DNA of 49,104 nt from Deinococcus seoulensis (GCF_014648115.1 NZ_BMQM01000028.1:1-49104), one strand, 5' to 3'; counted from the stretch's first letter, positions 33,672 through 44,584 are shown. Numbers and translations are program-made. Notes: generated by a model from the letters alone, not told the origin.

Positions 33672-34632
33672 GGGCGGCCCCCTGGCCCAGGCGGGCGGTG
33701 CGGGCGCTGCTGTCCGGGGTGTCCTCGATCAGGTCCAGGAACATGGTCTCCAGGTCCGGGCGGCGCGGGTTCAGGGCGTACAGGCGCGCCCCGGCGGCGT
33801 GAATGGCACTGGCGACGGCGGGAATGGCGTCCTCGTGGTCCAGCCACAGTTCCACGTCGGCGCGGCCCGGCGTGTTCGTGTCGGTGTGGCGCAGTTCGCC
33901 CAGGCCCGAGAGGGTGTCCAGCAGGCCCGGCGGCAGGTGGTCCACGCGCACGTCCAGCGGCAGGACGCCGCCCATCAGTTCGCGCATGCTGCCCTGCTGC
34001 AGCACGCGGCCCTGTTTCACGAACGCCACGCGGTCGCAGACCTGCTCGACTTCCGACAGCAGGTGAGAGTTCAGGAACACGGCTGTGCCCTCGCCGCGCA
34101 GCCGCTCGATGATCTCGCGCACCTCGACCCGCCCGATGGGGTCCAGGGCGCTGGTCGGTTCATCCAGGAACACCAGCGCCGGGCGGGCCAGGATCGCTCC
34201 GGCCAGCCCGGCGCGCTGCAACATGCCCTTGGAGTACCCGCCCAGGTTCTCGCCGCCGCGCCCGCCCAGCCCGACGGTTTCCAGCACCTGCGGGATGCGG
34301 GCGCTCAGTTCGGCGGCCTTCAGGCCTGCCAGCCGCCCGTGAAACCGCAGGAATTCCTCGGCGGTCATCCAGGTCTGAAAGCGGAACTGTTCGGGCAGGA
34401 AGCCCAGGCGGGCGCGCACGGCCGGGTCGTGCGGACTGCCGCCCAGGACCTGCACGCGCCCGCCCGTGGGGTGCACGAGGCCCAGCAGCATCTTCACGGT
34501 GGTGCTTTTCCCGGCGCCGTTCGGGCCGAGGAACCCGAACACCTCGCCCGGCGGGACGGTCAGGGTCAGGCTCTCCACTACGGCCCGGCCCCGGTACTCC
34601 TTGCGCAGTTCCTGCGTTTCGATGGCGTTCAC
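33664..34632 (-). CDS. ABC transporter ATP-binding protein
   Basis: The 322-residue ATPase has Walker A GPNGAGKS at residues 36-43, signature GGYSKGMLQRAGLAG, Walker B LVFLDEPTSALDP and the H-loop FLNSHLLSEVEQ, plus a C-terminal extension of about 100 residues typical of NatA/CcmA-like proteins. The GTG at 34632 is chosen over the ATG at 34644 because TATGCT (34640-34645) ends 7 nt before the GTG and the ATG lies inside that box. It overlaps the permease gene by 8 bp. Confidence 0.88.
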   Translation of the reverse strand: MNAIETQELRKEYRGRAVVESLTLTVPPGEVFGFLGPNGAGKSTTVKMLLGLVHPTGGRVQVLGGSPHDPAVRARLGFLPEQFRFQTWMTAEEFLRFHGRLAGLKAAELSARIPQVLETVGLGGRGGENLGGYSKGMLQRAGLAGAILARPALVFLDEPTSALDPIGRVEVREIIERLRGEGTAVFLNSHLLSEVEQVCDRVAFVKQGRVLQQGSMRELMGGVLPLDVRVDHLPPGLLDTLSGLGELRHTDTNTPGRADVELWLDHEDAIPAVASAIHAAGARLYALNPRRPDLETMFLDLIEDTPDSSARTARLGQGAAHA

Positions 34633-34639
34633 ACGTTTC

Positions 34640-34645
34640 AGCATA
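34640..34645 (-). promoter_or_regulatory. -10 box of leaderless promoter for the ABC transporter operon
   Basis: Minus-strand TATGCT ends 7 nt before the GTG at 34632. It contains the upstream ATG, which therefore cannot be in a leaderless transcript. Confidence 0.5.
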
Positions 34646-34704
34646 GGCGCGCGCCGCCCGCCGGATCGTCAGTCTTTCTGCGGACGTTCTGCGGCGTGCC
34701 CCTG

Positions 34705-34838
34705 ATACGGACTCCGATTGAATGGCTTTATAAGCCATTCAATCCGAGCGGAGCGAGTAGGAGCAAAACGGATTCCGGACGTGGAGTTGACAGATCGGTG
34801 GTGTTCCGATCTGTCAACGAAATAAACGGAATCCGTAT
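34705..34838 (+). repeat. 134-bp structured repeat, copy 3
   Basis: Canonical orientation on the plus strand. Both stems are perfectly paired (GATTGAATGGCTT/AAGCCATTCAATC and TTGACAGATCGG/CCGATCTGTCAA). It lies in the divergent gap between the ABC operon and the GGDEF gene. Confidence 0.9.
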
Positions 34839-34933
34839 GAGAGCCGGTCGACTGCGCGCAGCGGGGGGGGCGGCCGGGGGGGGCGACCACAGGGACTTCA
34901 CGGAATCTTGATGCGCCGCCCATCAGAATCAGG

Positions 34934-34939
34934 GACAAT
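34934..34939 (+). promoter_or_regulatory. Possible -10 box of the GGDEF gene
   Basis: GACAAT ends 7 nt before the ATG at 34947. The first base departs from TANNNT. Confidence 0.4.
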
Positions 34940-34946
34940 GCCTGTC

Positions 34947-36641
34947 ATGTCCGCCTCCGCCCCGTTTGACGCCGGGACCCTGCGACTGCCTGAGAACCTC
35001 CCCCCGGAGCTGCTCAGGCAGTGGCAATCGGCGGCCGACGACCGCGAGCGGGCGCAGGCGCTGACCGGCATGGCGCGCTTCATGCGGGACTCGTCGATGC
35101 GCGCCGCGCAGCAACTGGGCGAGGCGGCCCTGGAACTGGCCATGCAGGCCGGCGCGCCCGAGGAAGCCACCCTGGCCCTGGTCGGCCTGGGGTTCGTGGC
35201 GGCGCACCTGAACCAGCCGGACCGCTCGCAGGAGAGCGTGGCGCGCGCCACCGAACTGATTCACGAGCACGGCCTGAGTCACCTGCGGTCGTCGGTGGTG
35301 AACGTGCGCGCCCTGACGCAGATGCTGATCGGCGACATGAACAGCGCCCGGCAGGATCTGCAGGAAGCCCTGAGCACTGCGCAGCAGGAAGGCGATCCGG
35401 GCGACATCGGGAACGCCCTCGTGAACCTGGGGTGGCTGGCGAACAGCGCGGGCGACCCCGGCGAGGCCCTGCACCAGCTGAACCTGCTCGAAGAGCACAT
35501 TCATACCCTCAGCGACGCGGACATCATCCATGACCTGAACAACTACCTGCACGAGAACCGCGCGGCCGCGTACGTGCTGCTGGCCCGCCGCGCCCGCGAC
35601 CGGGGCCGCCCGGAAGCGGCGGAGCAGGCGGCCCGCCAGGGCCTGATGGTCCTGCGCGCCGCCACGGCGTCCCTGCGCACCCACCCCAGCCTGACCACCG
35701 AGGTGCTGTGTCACGCGCACGAGAGCGCCCTGCACCTGCTGCTGGGCAACCTGAGCGGCGCCCAGCAGGCCGCCGACCGGGCCGCCGCCATGAACAGCGA
35801 CCTCGACCAGCAGCTGTACATCGAGGTGCCCATGTGCCTCGCGGAACTGCACGAGGCGCAGGGCGACCCGGCCGCCGCCCTCGCCGACTACCACCGCGCG
35901 CTGAGCATCGTCCGCAGCCAGAAACGCCACCGGGACACGCAGGTGATCCTGCGCGCCATGGCCGCCCTGCACGAACGCGCCGGGCAGTACCCGCAGGCGC
36001 TTCAGGTCCTGCGGGACGCCCTTCAGGACACCCAGGACGCCCTGGAACGCGTGAACACAGCCGCCCAGCGCCACCTGTCCCTGGCCCACGACCTGCAACA
36101 GGCCCGCCAGGACGCCAGTTCCTGGCAGGACCGCCTGCGGCACGCCGAAACCCAGGCCCGCCAGGACCCGCTGACCGGCCTGCTCAACCGCCGGGGCCTG
36201 GAAGAAGGCCTGCCCGCCCTGACCGGAAACGGCGACGCCCTGCTGGCCGCCCTGTTCCTGGACATCGATCACTTCAAACGCGTGAACGACCGGCACTCCC
36301 ACGCCGGGGGTGACCGGGCGTTGCAGGGCGTCGCGCAGGTACTCCGGGCGCAGCTGACCCGCTGGCCCCACGCCCTCCTGGCCCGTTACGGCGGCGAGGA
36401 ATTCGTGCTGATCACGCCCGTCACGGACGCCGCGCAGGCCCACGCGCTGGCCGAAGCCTGCCGCCGCGCCGTGGCCGCCCACGACTGGACTGCGCTGCTG
36501 CCCGGCACGAACCTGACCGCCAGCGTCGGGTACGCCGTCGAACCCGGCGAACGCCTGCCCGAGGCGCTCTCGCAGGCCGACGAGCACCTGTACCGCGCCA
36601 AACGCGCCGGCCGCAACCGCGTGTACCCACCCAGCGACTGA
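34947..36641 (+). CDS. TPR-containing GGDEF domain protein (probable diguanylate cyclase)
   Basis: The 564-residue protein has a long helical tetratricopeptide-like N-terminal region (about 25-385), a coiled coil (AQRHLSLAHDLQQARQD), and a GGDEF domain from about residue 400: DPLTGLLNRRGLEEG, ALFLDIDHFKRVNDRHSH and the active-site ARYGGEEFVL near residues 480-488. The GGEEF signature predicts c-di-GMP synthesis. The inhibitory I-site (RxxD, five residues before GGEEF) is absent, since the equivalent stretch reads RWPH. No membrane segment or signal is seen, so the TPR part probably senses a cytoplasmic protein or peptide. Confidence 0.85.
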   Translation: MSASAPFDAGTLRLPENLPPELLRQWQSAADDRERAQALTGMARFMRDSSMRAAQQLGEAALELAMQAGAPEEATLALVGLGFVAAHLNQPDRSQESVARATELIHEHGLSHLRSSVVNVRALTQMLIGDMNSARQDLQEALSTAQQEGDPGDIGNALVNLGWLANSAGDPGEALHQLNLLEEHIHTLSDADIIHDLNNYLHENRAAAYVLLARRARDRGRPEAAEQAARQGLMVLRAATASLRTHPSLTTEVLCHAHESALHLLLGNLSGAQQAADRAAAMNSDLDQQLYIEVPMCLAELHEAQGDPAAALADYHRALSIVRSQKRHRDTQVILRAMAALHERAGQYPQALQVLRDALQDTQDALERVNTAAQRHLSLAHDLQQARQDASSWQDRLRHAETQARQDPLTGLLNRRGLEEGLPALTGNGDALLAALFLDIDHFKRVNDRHSHAGGDRALQGVAQVLRAQLTRWPHALLARYGGEEFVLITPVTDAAQAHALAEACRRAVAAHDWTALLPGTNLTASVGYAVEPGERLPEALSQADEHLYRAKRAGRNRVYPPSD

Positions 36642-36681
36642 TCCGGACACCGCTGGGAGCCAGGGCGCGGGGAGCGGGAGC

Positions 36682-36718
36682 AAAACCGGCGGCCCGCCTC
36701 CGGGGTGGAGGGGGCCGC
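36682..36718 (-). terminator. Intrinsic terminator of the aldo/keto reductase gene
   Basis: A 12-bp GC stem (36689-36701 with 36707-36718, one bulged base, 5-nt loop) is followed on the minus strand by CCGGTTTTGC. It lies 18 bp beyond the stop codon of the gene ending at 36736. Confidence 0.6.
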
Positions 36719-36735
36719 GCGGACAGACGCCGCGA

Positions 36736-37680
36736 TCAGCGGGTCAGGATTGTTTCGATCTGTTCGATCACGTCGCTGCTCAGGCGCACGCCGGCGGCCT
36801 TGACGGTGTCCTCGATCTGCTGGACTTTCGTGGCGCCCGTGATGACGCTGCTCACGCCTTTCTGACGCAGGATCCATGCGAGGGCCAGTTGCGCGCGGGT
36901 GATGTTCAGGTCGTCGGCGATGGCTTTCAGGTCGCGGACCTTCTGGATGTTCTCGTCGGTCAGGAAGTTCTTGCCCCAGTTTTCCTTCTCGGTCAGGCGG
37001 GCGCCCTCGGGTTTGCCGTCGTCGTACTTGCCGGTCAGCAGGCCCATGGCGAGCGGGCTCCAGACGACCAGGCCCACGCCGGCCGTCTCGGTGTACGGCA
37101 GGATCTCCTTCTCGACGCGGTCGCGGCGGATCATGGAGTACTCGGGCTGCTCGGTGATGGGCGCGTGCAGGCCGTTCGCGCGGGCGAACTCGACCGCCTG
37201 GGCGATGCGCGCGGCGGGCCACATGCTGGTCCCCCAGTACAGGGCCTTGCCGTCACGGATGACCTGATCGAAGGCCATGACGATCTCTTCCATGGGCACG
37301 TCGGGGTCGTAACGGTGAGCGAAGTACACGTCGAGGTGGTCGGTGCCCAGGCGTTTCAGGCTGCCGTCGATGCTGTGCAGGATGTGCTTGCGGCTCAGGC
37401 CCCGGTCGTTCACGTCGTCGCTCATGGGCCAGTACACCTTGGAGCTGATGACCAGCGTGTGGCGCGGCAGTTCGCGCAGCACGTTGCCCATCAGTTCCTC
37501 GCTGCGGCCCCTGGCGTAGATGTCGGCCTGATCGAAGAAGTTCACGCCGCCGTCGTACGCGGCGGTGACGATGTCGCGCACCATCTGCTGCTCGTTCACG
37601 CCGACGCCGTACGTTTCCCAGCCGCCCAGGGCGACTTCGCTGACTTTCAGACCGCTCTTGCCGAGGTTCCGGTATTCCAT
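36736..37680 (-). CDS. Aldo/keto reductase, Kv-beta-like
   Basis: The 314-residue TIM-barrel reductase starts MEYRNLGKSGLKVSEVALGGWETYG and keeps the catalytic tetrad: Asp and Tyr in FFDQADIYARGRSE, Lys in ISSKVYW and His in YFAHRYDPD. The sequence is closest to the AKR6/YghZ group (voltage-gated potassium channel beta-subunit-like), NADPH-dependent reductases of aldehydes such as methylglyoxal. ATG 37680 is preferred to one three codons earlier since TAAAGT ends 7 nt upstream. Confidence 0.85.
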   Translation of the reverse strand: MEYRNLGKSGLKVSEVALGGWETYGVGVNEQQMVRDIVTAAYDGGVNFFDQADIYARGRSEELMGNVLRELPRHTLVISSKVYWPMSDDVNDRGLSRKHILHSIDGSLKRLGTDHLDVYFAHRYDPDVPMEEIVMAFDQVIRDGKALYWGTSMWPAARIAQAVEFARANGLHAPITEQPEYSMIRRDRVEKEILPYTETAGVGLVVWSPLAMGLLTGKYDDGKPEGARLTEKENWGKNFLTDENIQKVRDLKAIADDLNITRAQLALAWILRQKGVSSVITGATKVQQIEDTVKAAGVRLSSDVIEQIETILTR

Positions 37681-37687
37681 GCGGGAC

Positions 37688-37693
37688 ACTTTA
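37688..37693 (-). promoter_or_regulatory. -10 box of leaderless promoter for the aldo/keto reductase at 37680
   Basis: Minus-strand TAAAGT, 7 nt before the ATG. Confidence 0.5.
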
Positions 37694-37781
37694 TCGGGTA
37701 AAGCATGAGCCGTCCGTCAGGTGAAGTCAACATAAAGAAAGGCTCATCACCTTCCGGGTCGCCTGTGCGTCCGGGCTGCGT

Positions 37782-39881
37782 TCAGGCAGGCGCGGCCTCT
37801 GTCTCCGACTGCGGATCGAAGCTGTCCCGCGCCCGCTCGACCAGCGTCAGGATGTCGTACGTGGCGACCAGCGCGCCGTCCTGGTTGGTGATCTCGCTGC
37901 GCCACTCGACCACACCGGTCGGGCGGGTCTCGCCGGGGCGCAGGTCCTTGCGGATCTTGCGTTTGCAGGTCAGCCGCGTGCGGATGGTGTCCCCGATCCC
38001 CACAGGCTCGATGAAGCGCAGGTTCTCCAGGCCGTAGTTCGCCAGCACCGGCCCCGGCGCGGGCGAAACGAACTGCCCGGCCGCCGCCGAGATCAGGAAG
38101 TACCCGTGCGCCACGCGCTTCCCGAAGATGCCCTCCCGCGCGCCGATCTCGTCCACGTGCGCGTAAAAGTGGTCGCCGGTCAGGCCTGCGAAGTTCACGA
38201 TGTCCGCCTCCGTGACGGTCCGGCGGTGCGTGAGGAGGCTGTCCCCCACCTGAATCTGGTCGAAGGACTTGCGGAACGGGTGGACGACATCCTCCTGCAC
38301 CTCGGCGCCGGGAACGAACTCCCGCGTGATGCTCGTCAGGATGGTCGGGTCGGCCTGCACCGCCACGCGGTTCATGTGATGCCGCACCGCCGAGAGGCCC
38401 CCCAGTTCCGAGCCACCCCCGGCGCGGCCCGGACCGCCGTGATTCAGCTGCGGCAGCGGCGACCCGTGCCCGGTGTTCTCCTTCGCGTTGTCACGGTTCA
38501 GGACCAGCAGGCGGCCATGCGAACTCGCCATGCCCAGCACCAGTTCCGTCGCCTCGGCGCGGTCACGGGACACGATGCTCCCGGCCAGCGACCCCCGGCC
38601 CAGTTTCGTCAGGTGAATCGCGTCCTCCAGCGAGTCGTACGGCAACAGCGTCGCCACCGGCCCGAACGCCTCCAGCTCATGCGGCCCCCGCGCGGTCAGG
38701 GGGGTCTCGCACAGCAACACCGTCGGGTCGAGGAACGCGCCCTTCTCGCGGTCGCCGCCCAGCAGTTGCGCCTCGCCGCTGATCACCACGCGCGCCTCCT
38801 GCTGCAACTTCTCCAGCGTCTCACGCACCCGCTCGCGCTGCTCCACGCTCACCAGCGCGCCCATCCGCACGTCGTCCCGCGCCGGGTCACCCAGCGTCAC
38901 CTTCGCCAGCTCGCGGCGCAGACCCTCCGTCACCGCCTCCACCAGATGCGAGGGCACCAGCGCCCGGCGGATCGCGGTGCACTTCTGCCCGGCCTTCCCG
39001 GTCATCTCGCGCGCCACCTCGCGCACGAACAGCGCAAATTCAGGGTCCTCCGGCTTCACCGACAGGCCCAGCACCGATGCGTTCAGGCTGTCCGCCTCCG
39101 CATTGAACGGCACCGACCGCCCCACGATCGCCGGATGCACCCGCAACCGCGCCGCCGTCGCCGCCGACCCCGTGAACGCCACCACATCCTGCTCCTCCAC
39201 GTGATCCAGCAGCGACCCCGGCTCCCCCGTCACCAGTTGCAGCGACCCCTCCGGAATCAGGCCCGACGCCACGATGTCCCGCACCACCCGCTCCGTCAGG
39301 TACGCCGTCTGCGGCGCAGGCTTCACCAGACTCGGCATCCCCCCGATGAACGCGGGTGCGAACTTCTCCAGCATCCCCCACACCGGGAAGTTGAACGCAT
39401 TGATCTGCACCGCTATGCCCTCACGCGGCACCAGCAGGTGACGACCCACGAACGTCCCCTCGCGCCCCAACCGCTCCACGCGCCCGTCCGGCCAGAAGCG
39501 CTCGTCCGGCAGTTCCCGCCGCGCCGCACTCGCGTAACTGAACAGCGTGCCGATCCCACCTTCGATATCCACCCACGAATCCCGCCGCGTCGCCCCCGTC
39601 AGGGTGCTCAGCGCGTAATACGCCTCCTTCCGCTCCATCAGGAACGCCCCCAGCGCCTTCAAGGCACGCGCCCGCTCATGGAACGTCATGCGCCGCAACG
39701 CCGCGCCCGCTTTCCGCCCGTACGCCAGCGCCCCACCGAAATCCACGCCGTCCGACGAGATCACCGCCACCGGACGCCCATACACCGCGTCCAGCAGCAC
39801 CTGCCCATCCGCATTCGCATGCCACGAACCAGACACATAAGACGCCGGACGAAGAAGATCAGAAGTCATTGATTGAGTCAC
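37782..39881 (-). CDS. paaZ: Bifunctional oxepin-CoA hydrolase / 3-oxo-5,6-dehydrosuberyl-CoA semialdehyde dehydrogenase
   Basis: The 699-residue fusion has an aldehyde dehydrogenase domain (about 1-520, catalytic Cys in [15 protein letters not shown]-binding [10 protein letters not shown]) and a C-terminal MaoC-like hot-dog hydratase domain (about 540-680, with DHFYAHVDE carrying the catalytic Asp/His). PaaZ opens the oxepin ring and oxidises the resulting aldehyde in aerobic phenylacetate degradation. The GTG at 39881 is preferred, with AAGGAG 7 nt upstream; the ATG at 39869 is too far from it. paaABCD lies about 2 kb upstream on the same strand, with a methionine aminopeptidase gene in between. 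Confidence 0.92.
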   Translation of the reverse strand: MTQSMTSDLLRPASYVSGSWHANADGQVLLDAVYGRPVAVISSDGVDFGGALAYGRKAGAALRRMTFHERARALKALGAFLMERKEAYYALSTLTGATRRDSWVDIEGGIGTLFSYASAARRELPDERFWPDGRVERLGREGTFVGRHLLVPREGIAVQINAFNFPVWGMLEKFAPAFIGGMPSLVKPAPQTAYLTERVVRDIVASGLIPEGSLQLVTGEPGSLLDHVEEQDVVAFTGSAATAARLRVHPAIVGRSVPFNAEADSLNASVLGLSVKPEDPEFALFVREVAREMTGKAGQKCTAIRRALVPSHLVEAVTEGLRRELAKVTLGDPARDDVRMGALVSVEQRERVRETLEKLQQEARVVISGEAQLLGGDREKGAFLDPTVLLCETPLTARGPHELEAFGPVATLLPYDSLEDAIHLTKLGRGSLAGSIVSRDRAEATELVLGMASSHGRLLVLNRDNAKENTGHGSPLPQLNHGGPGRAGGGSELGGLSAVRHHMNRVAVQADPTILTSITREFVPGAEVQEDVVHPFRKSFDQIQVGDSLLTHRRTVTEADIVNFAGLTGDHFYAHVDEIGAREGIFGKRVAHGYFLISAAAGQFVSPAPGPVLANYGLENLRFIEPVGIGDTIRTRLTCKRKIRKDLRPGETRPTGVVEWRSEITNQDGALVATYDILTLVERARDSFDPQSETEAAPA

Positions 39882-39955
39882 AGAAACGCTCCTTGGAAGA
39901 GAAAGACGATTCGATCTGAAATTGAGATAGAAGTCGGGGAAACAGGCGCTGCGCG

Positions 39956-40000
39956 CACCCCCTCCCGGCCGCCCCCCTCAAGGGGGAGGGGAAAAGGAGA
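39956..40000. repeat. GC-rich hairpin repeat between paaZ and metAP
   Basis: CACCCCCTC, a short CGGCCG palindrome and the hairpin CCCCCC-tcaa-GGGGG followed by GGGGAAAAG repeat the layout of the element at 10168-10212, with the variable first hairpin shortened. It sits in the divergent gap, 42 bp before the metAP start. Confidence 0.6.
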
Positions 40001-40030
40001 GGGTCACACTCCCGTTCCCGACCGGGCGCT

Positions 40031-40036
40031 TACACT
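40031..40036 (+). promoter_or_regulatory. -10 box of leaderless promoter for metAP
   Basis: TACACT ends 5 nt before the ATG at 40042. Confidence 0.55.
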
Positions 40037-40041
40037 GCCGC

Positions 40042-40785
40042 ATGACGATCACCACGCAGCATGAACTGGACGGCATGACCCTCGCCGGGAAGGTCGTCGC
40101 CCGCACCCTGGACGCCCTGCGCGCCGCTGTCGAACCGGGCGTGACGCCCGCCGAACTGGACGCCCTGGCCGGGCAGGTGTTCGCGGGGTTCGGCGCGTTC
40201 TCTGCCCCACGTGCCGAGTACGGCGCGCCCGTGAACGTGTTCATCAGCGTGAACGACGACATCGTCCACGGACTCCCCACGAACCGCCCGCTTCAGGCGG
40301 GGGACGTGGTGTGCATCGACGTCACGCCGAACGTCGGCGGGTTCGTCGCGGACGCCGCCATCACGGTCGCCGTGCCGCCCGTCTCCCCCACCGCCGCCCG
40401 CCTCATCAAGGCCGCCGAGGCCGCCCTGGCGCGCGGCCTGAACGCCGCCCGCGCCGGACAACCCCTGAACGGCATCGGGCGCGCCATTCAGACCGAGGTG
40501 CAGCGCCGGGGCTTCACGCTCCTGCCGGAACTCCAGGGGCACGGCGTGGGCCGCGCCATCCACGAGAAACCCGACGTCCCCAACTACTACCGCCCCGCGC
40601 TGCGTAAACCCCTGCACGAGGGCCTCGTGATCGCCGTGGAACCCATGATCAGCACCGGCAGAAGCCCCCGCGTCCGCACCCGCCGCGACGGCTGGACCCT
40701 CGCCACCACCGACGGCGGCCTCGCTGCCCACGTAGAACACACCATCATGATCATGAAAGGGAAACCGGTGATATTGACGGCGTGA
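40042..40785 (+). CDS. map: Type I methionine aminopeptidase
   Basis: The 247-residue protein has the MetAP fold with metal ligands Asp in VVCIDVTPN, Asp in GFVADAAIT, His in [11 protein letters not shown], Glu in VIAVEPMI and Glu in HVEHTIM. It removes the initiator methionine from nascent proteins. Length is normal for the bacterial type I enzyme without extension. The gene lies on the plus strand within the minus-strand phenylacetate genes, which is unexpected; it ends 8 bp from the convergent hydrolase gene. Confidence 0.9.
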   Translation: MTITTQHELDGMTLAGKVVARTLDALRAAVEPGVTPAELDALAGQVFAGFGAFSAPRAEYGAPVNVFISVNDDIVHGLPTNRPLQAGDVVCIDVTPNVGGFVADAAITVAVPPVSPTAARLIKAAEAALARGLNAARAGQPLNGIGRAIQTEVQRRGFTLLPELQGHGVGRAIHEKPDVPNYYRPALRKPLHEGLVIAVEPMISTGRSPRVRTRRDGWTLATTDGGLAAHVEHTIMIMKGKPVILTA

Positions 40786-40793
40786 CGTGAGGG

Positions 40794-41483
40794 TCACTCC
40801 TCCCCCCGAAGAAAGCGGGTGAGGTGGCTGGTAAACGCCGCAAACTGGGTGCGGTGCAGGGGGTGGCCGCCGCCTGGAATCTCGACCACGCGGGCGTCGG
40901 GCAGCTGGCGGGCGGTGTCCTCGATGCGTTCCTGGGGCATCCAGCTGGTCTCCCCGCCTCGCAGGAGAAGTGCCGGGCACCCGATCTGCGCGAGGTCATT
41001 CCACCAACGGGCGTTCGTGGCGTGCAGCTCCGGGAACAGCTGCATGGTGGCGTTCCAGTCGTGCCGGACACCCTCCGGAGCCTCGGCAGGCGGCGCGGGC
41101 TGCTCCCAGGTGGTCGGCAGCGGCGTATCCACCGTGACCAACTGCCGGACACGCGCGGGGTGCGCCTGCGCGTACAGGTAGGCGACCACACCCCCCAGCG
41201 AGAAGCCCAGCAGCACGAAGTCGTTCAGCTGAAGGGCGTCCACGAACGCCGCCACGTCGTCCCGCATGGCCTCCAGGCTGTACTGCTCTGTCCGGACACT
41301 CTGCCCGTGCCCCCGCAGATCAAGTGCCACGAGACGAAACTGCGGGGCGAGTGCCTGAGCGGTCACGTCCCAGTCCGAACCGTCCCGACCCATGCCATGC
41401 AGGGCCAGCACGGTAGGCCTGTCGGGCGTGCCTGTGTCGCGGTACAGGAATTCCCCTGCGGGCAGTCTCAGCGTGCGTTGCAT
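40794..41483 (-). CDS. Alpha/beta hydrolase downstream of paaD
   Basis: The 229-residue hydrolase has ALHGMGRDGSDW (oxyanion region), the nucleophile elbow LLGFSLGGVVAY with Ser near residue 94, and GGGHPLHRTQ with the catalytic His. The acid position reads RGGETSWM, so a Glu may replace the common Asp. It starts 17 bp after the paaD stop on the same strand and is probably co-transcribed; a thioesterase-like or lactonase-like role in phenylacetate breakdown is inference only. CATAGT, 4 nt before the ATG, could be an internal promoter. Confidence 0.75.
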   Translation of the reverse strand: MQRTLRLPAGEFLYRDTGTPDRPTVLALHGMGRDGSDWDVTAQALAPQFRLVALDLRGHGQSVRTEQYSLEAMRDDVAAFVDALQLNDFVLLGFSLGGVVAYLYAQAHPARVRQLVTVDTPLPTTWEQPAPPAEAPEGVRHDWNATMQLFPELHATNARWWNDLAQIGCPALLLRGGETSWMPQERIEDTARQLPDARVVEIPGGGHPLHRTQFAAFTSHLTRFLRGEE

Positions 41484-41499
41484 CGTCACTATGCTCTGC

Positions 41500-42044
41500 C
41501 TATACGCTCTTGAAGCCTTCAAACGGTTCCCGGCATGAGTCGCAGACGTACATGCGTTTGCAGAGGGTCGGGCCAAACGAGGCGGTCATCCTCACGTTCA
41601 GGCTGCCGCAGCGGGGGCAGCGGGTGGGTTCCACGTCCAGCTGAATCAGCTGCCCTTCCCCGGTGGGGGCAGGGGGCGCGATGCCGTACTGCCGCAGCCG
41701 CTCCCGCGCGTCGTCACCTATCCAGTCGGTCGTCCACGGGGGCGTGAGGGTGCTTTTCACCTCGACGTCCGTCACGCCCAGGTCGCGCACCGCCTGCTCA
41801 ATGCTGTCCCGGATGACGTGCAGTGCGGGACAGCCGCTGAACGTGGGCGTGAACGTCACCGTCACGCCCCCCGCGTCGCCCACGGTCACGTCCCGCACCA
41901 TGCCCATGTCCGTGATGCTCACGACGGGAATCTCGGGGTCTGGGACGCTGGCCAGCGCGTCCCAGACGGCAGATGGCTGAATGCTGATGGCCGATGGCGC
42001 AGGGCGTTCTGCCTTCTGCCTTCCGCCTTCTGCCATCCGCCCGT

Positions 42045-42048
<4 letters not shown>
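41500..42048 (-). CDS. paaD: Phenylacetyl-CoA epoxidase subunit PaaD
   Basis: The core of this 182-residue protein matches PaaD: a DUF59/MIP18-like domain (about 28-125; [31 protein letters not shown]) and a C-terminal zinc ribbon with four cysteines (CPRCG and CDSC). It is thought to help iron-sulfur or diiron maturation of the PaaABC(E) complex. The GTG start overlaps the paaC stop (GTGA). Residues 5-28 are encoded by heptanucleotide repeats, so the N-terminus is probably non-conserved; an ATG at 42036 is an alternative start. Confidence 0.85.
41962..42036 (-). repeat. Heptanucleotide repeats at the 5' end of paaD
   Basis: On the minus strand, four units of the AGAAGGC type (AGAAGGC, GGAAGGC, AGAAGGC, AGAACGC) are followed after a few bases by four units of the CCATCNG type (CCATCGG, CCATCAG, CATTCAG, CCATCTG). 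They lie inside the paaD reading frame just after its start. Confidence 0.75.
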
Positions 42049-42820
<772 letters not shown>

Positions 42821-42824
<4 letters not shown>

Positions 42825-43411
42825 GCGCCTTCCTCGCTGGGGGCGCGGCCCGGCATCAGCCCGGCGCGTTTCAGTTCGCCGACGTGACGGCCGATCACGC
42901 CGTAGTACTGCTGCTGCTTGTACGTCTTCTCTTTCGCCGGGGCAAACCAGCTCTCGACGGTGCCGGGGTCCTCGTCGGTGCGGACGACCGCCGACTCCGG
43001 GAAGACCATCCAGGCGAGCACGTCGGGGTGCATGATCTGCGCCTTCCGCAGCGCGTCGCCGCTCCCGCTGGCCTGCACGGTCCCGCTGAGGTCCACGAAC
43101 GTCATGGAGCGTTTGTTCGTGCGTTTCACGCCCACGTGATACGTCCCGGTCTCGCCGGGCGAGTCCAGCAGCGCGGGGTGGGTGGTCAGTTCCTCGGGCG
43201 TGGCGGTCAGGATGTCGTCCTCGCGCACGCACCACAGGCTCACGGCGGCCGGGCGGCGCACAAACACGTTCCGCGCCGTCACCAGCGCATGCGGCGGATC
43301 ACCCGCGTGCACGCTCCCCACCGCCTGATGCGGGCGGCCGGGGGCGTCCTGCTTGAACACCTCCCAGCGCGGCCACTGCGTATCGGGAGAAGAGGATTGA
43401 GGTTGAGTCAT
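42821..43411 (-). CDS. paaB: Phenylacetyl-CoA epoxidase subunit PaaB, double-length form
   Basis: At 196 residues this is about twice the usual PaaB length. Residues 13-75 ([28 protein letters not shown]) match the normal PaaB domain, and residues 88-155 ([39 protein letters not shown]) look like a second PaaB-like unit, so it seems to be a tandem duplication in one chain. PaaB bridges PaaAC units. AGGAAA lies about 5 nt before the ATG. It is separated from paaA by 129 bp with a cluster of hairpins. Confidence 0.85.
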
Positions 43412-43446
43412 TGGGTTTCCTTTCGCAGCTGGGGGGCGACCCCTCC

Positions 43447-43529
43447 GCCCCCTGCGGGGGCACCTCCCCTTAGAGGGGAGGCAGGGGACTTAAAGGCTCC
43501 CCTTGAGGGGAGCTGTCAGCGAAGCTGAC
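43447..43529. repeat. Four consecutive perfect hairpins between paaA and paaB
   Basis: GCCCCC/GGGGGC (43447-43461), CCTCCCC/GGGGAGG (43463-43481), GCTCCCC/GGGGAGC (43496-43513) and GTCAGC/GCTGAC (43515-43529). Two differ from each other in sequence but keep pairing. They belong to the same family as the repeats around the DUF559 gene and lie inside the paa operon. Confidence 0.8.
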
Positions 43530-43540
43530 TGAGGGGTTCT

Positions 43541-44530
<990 letters not shown>

Positions 44531-44561
44531 GGGGGCAACCTCCTGATTGGAACTTGCCCCC

Positions 44562-44584
44562 AGTGTACCTAACGAGCGTTAGGT
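44562..44584 (-). promoter_or_regulatory. paaA promoter with PaaR-type operator
   Basis: CTAACGAGCGTTAG (44569-44582), extended to an 18-bp palindrome with 8-bp arms (44567-44584), matches the CNAACGNNCGTTNG site described for the TetR-family repressor PaaR of Thermus (recalled, not checked). On the minus strand TACACT (44567-44562) follows at once, so the operator fills the spacer between -35 and -10. Binding there should block transcription of paaABCD until phenylacetyl-CoA releases the repressor. Confidence 0.75.

Noticed and set aside
39883..39896. GAAACGCTCCTTGG before paaZ as a second PaaR operator
   Set aside because: Two of the fixed positions of CNAACGNNCGTTNG differ and the sequence coincides with the paaZ ribosome binding site, which explains it.
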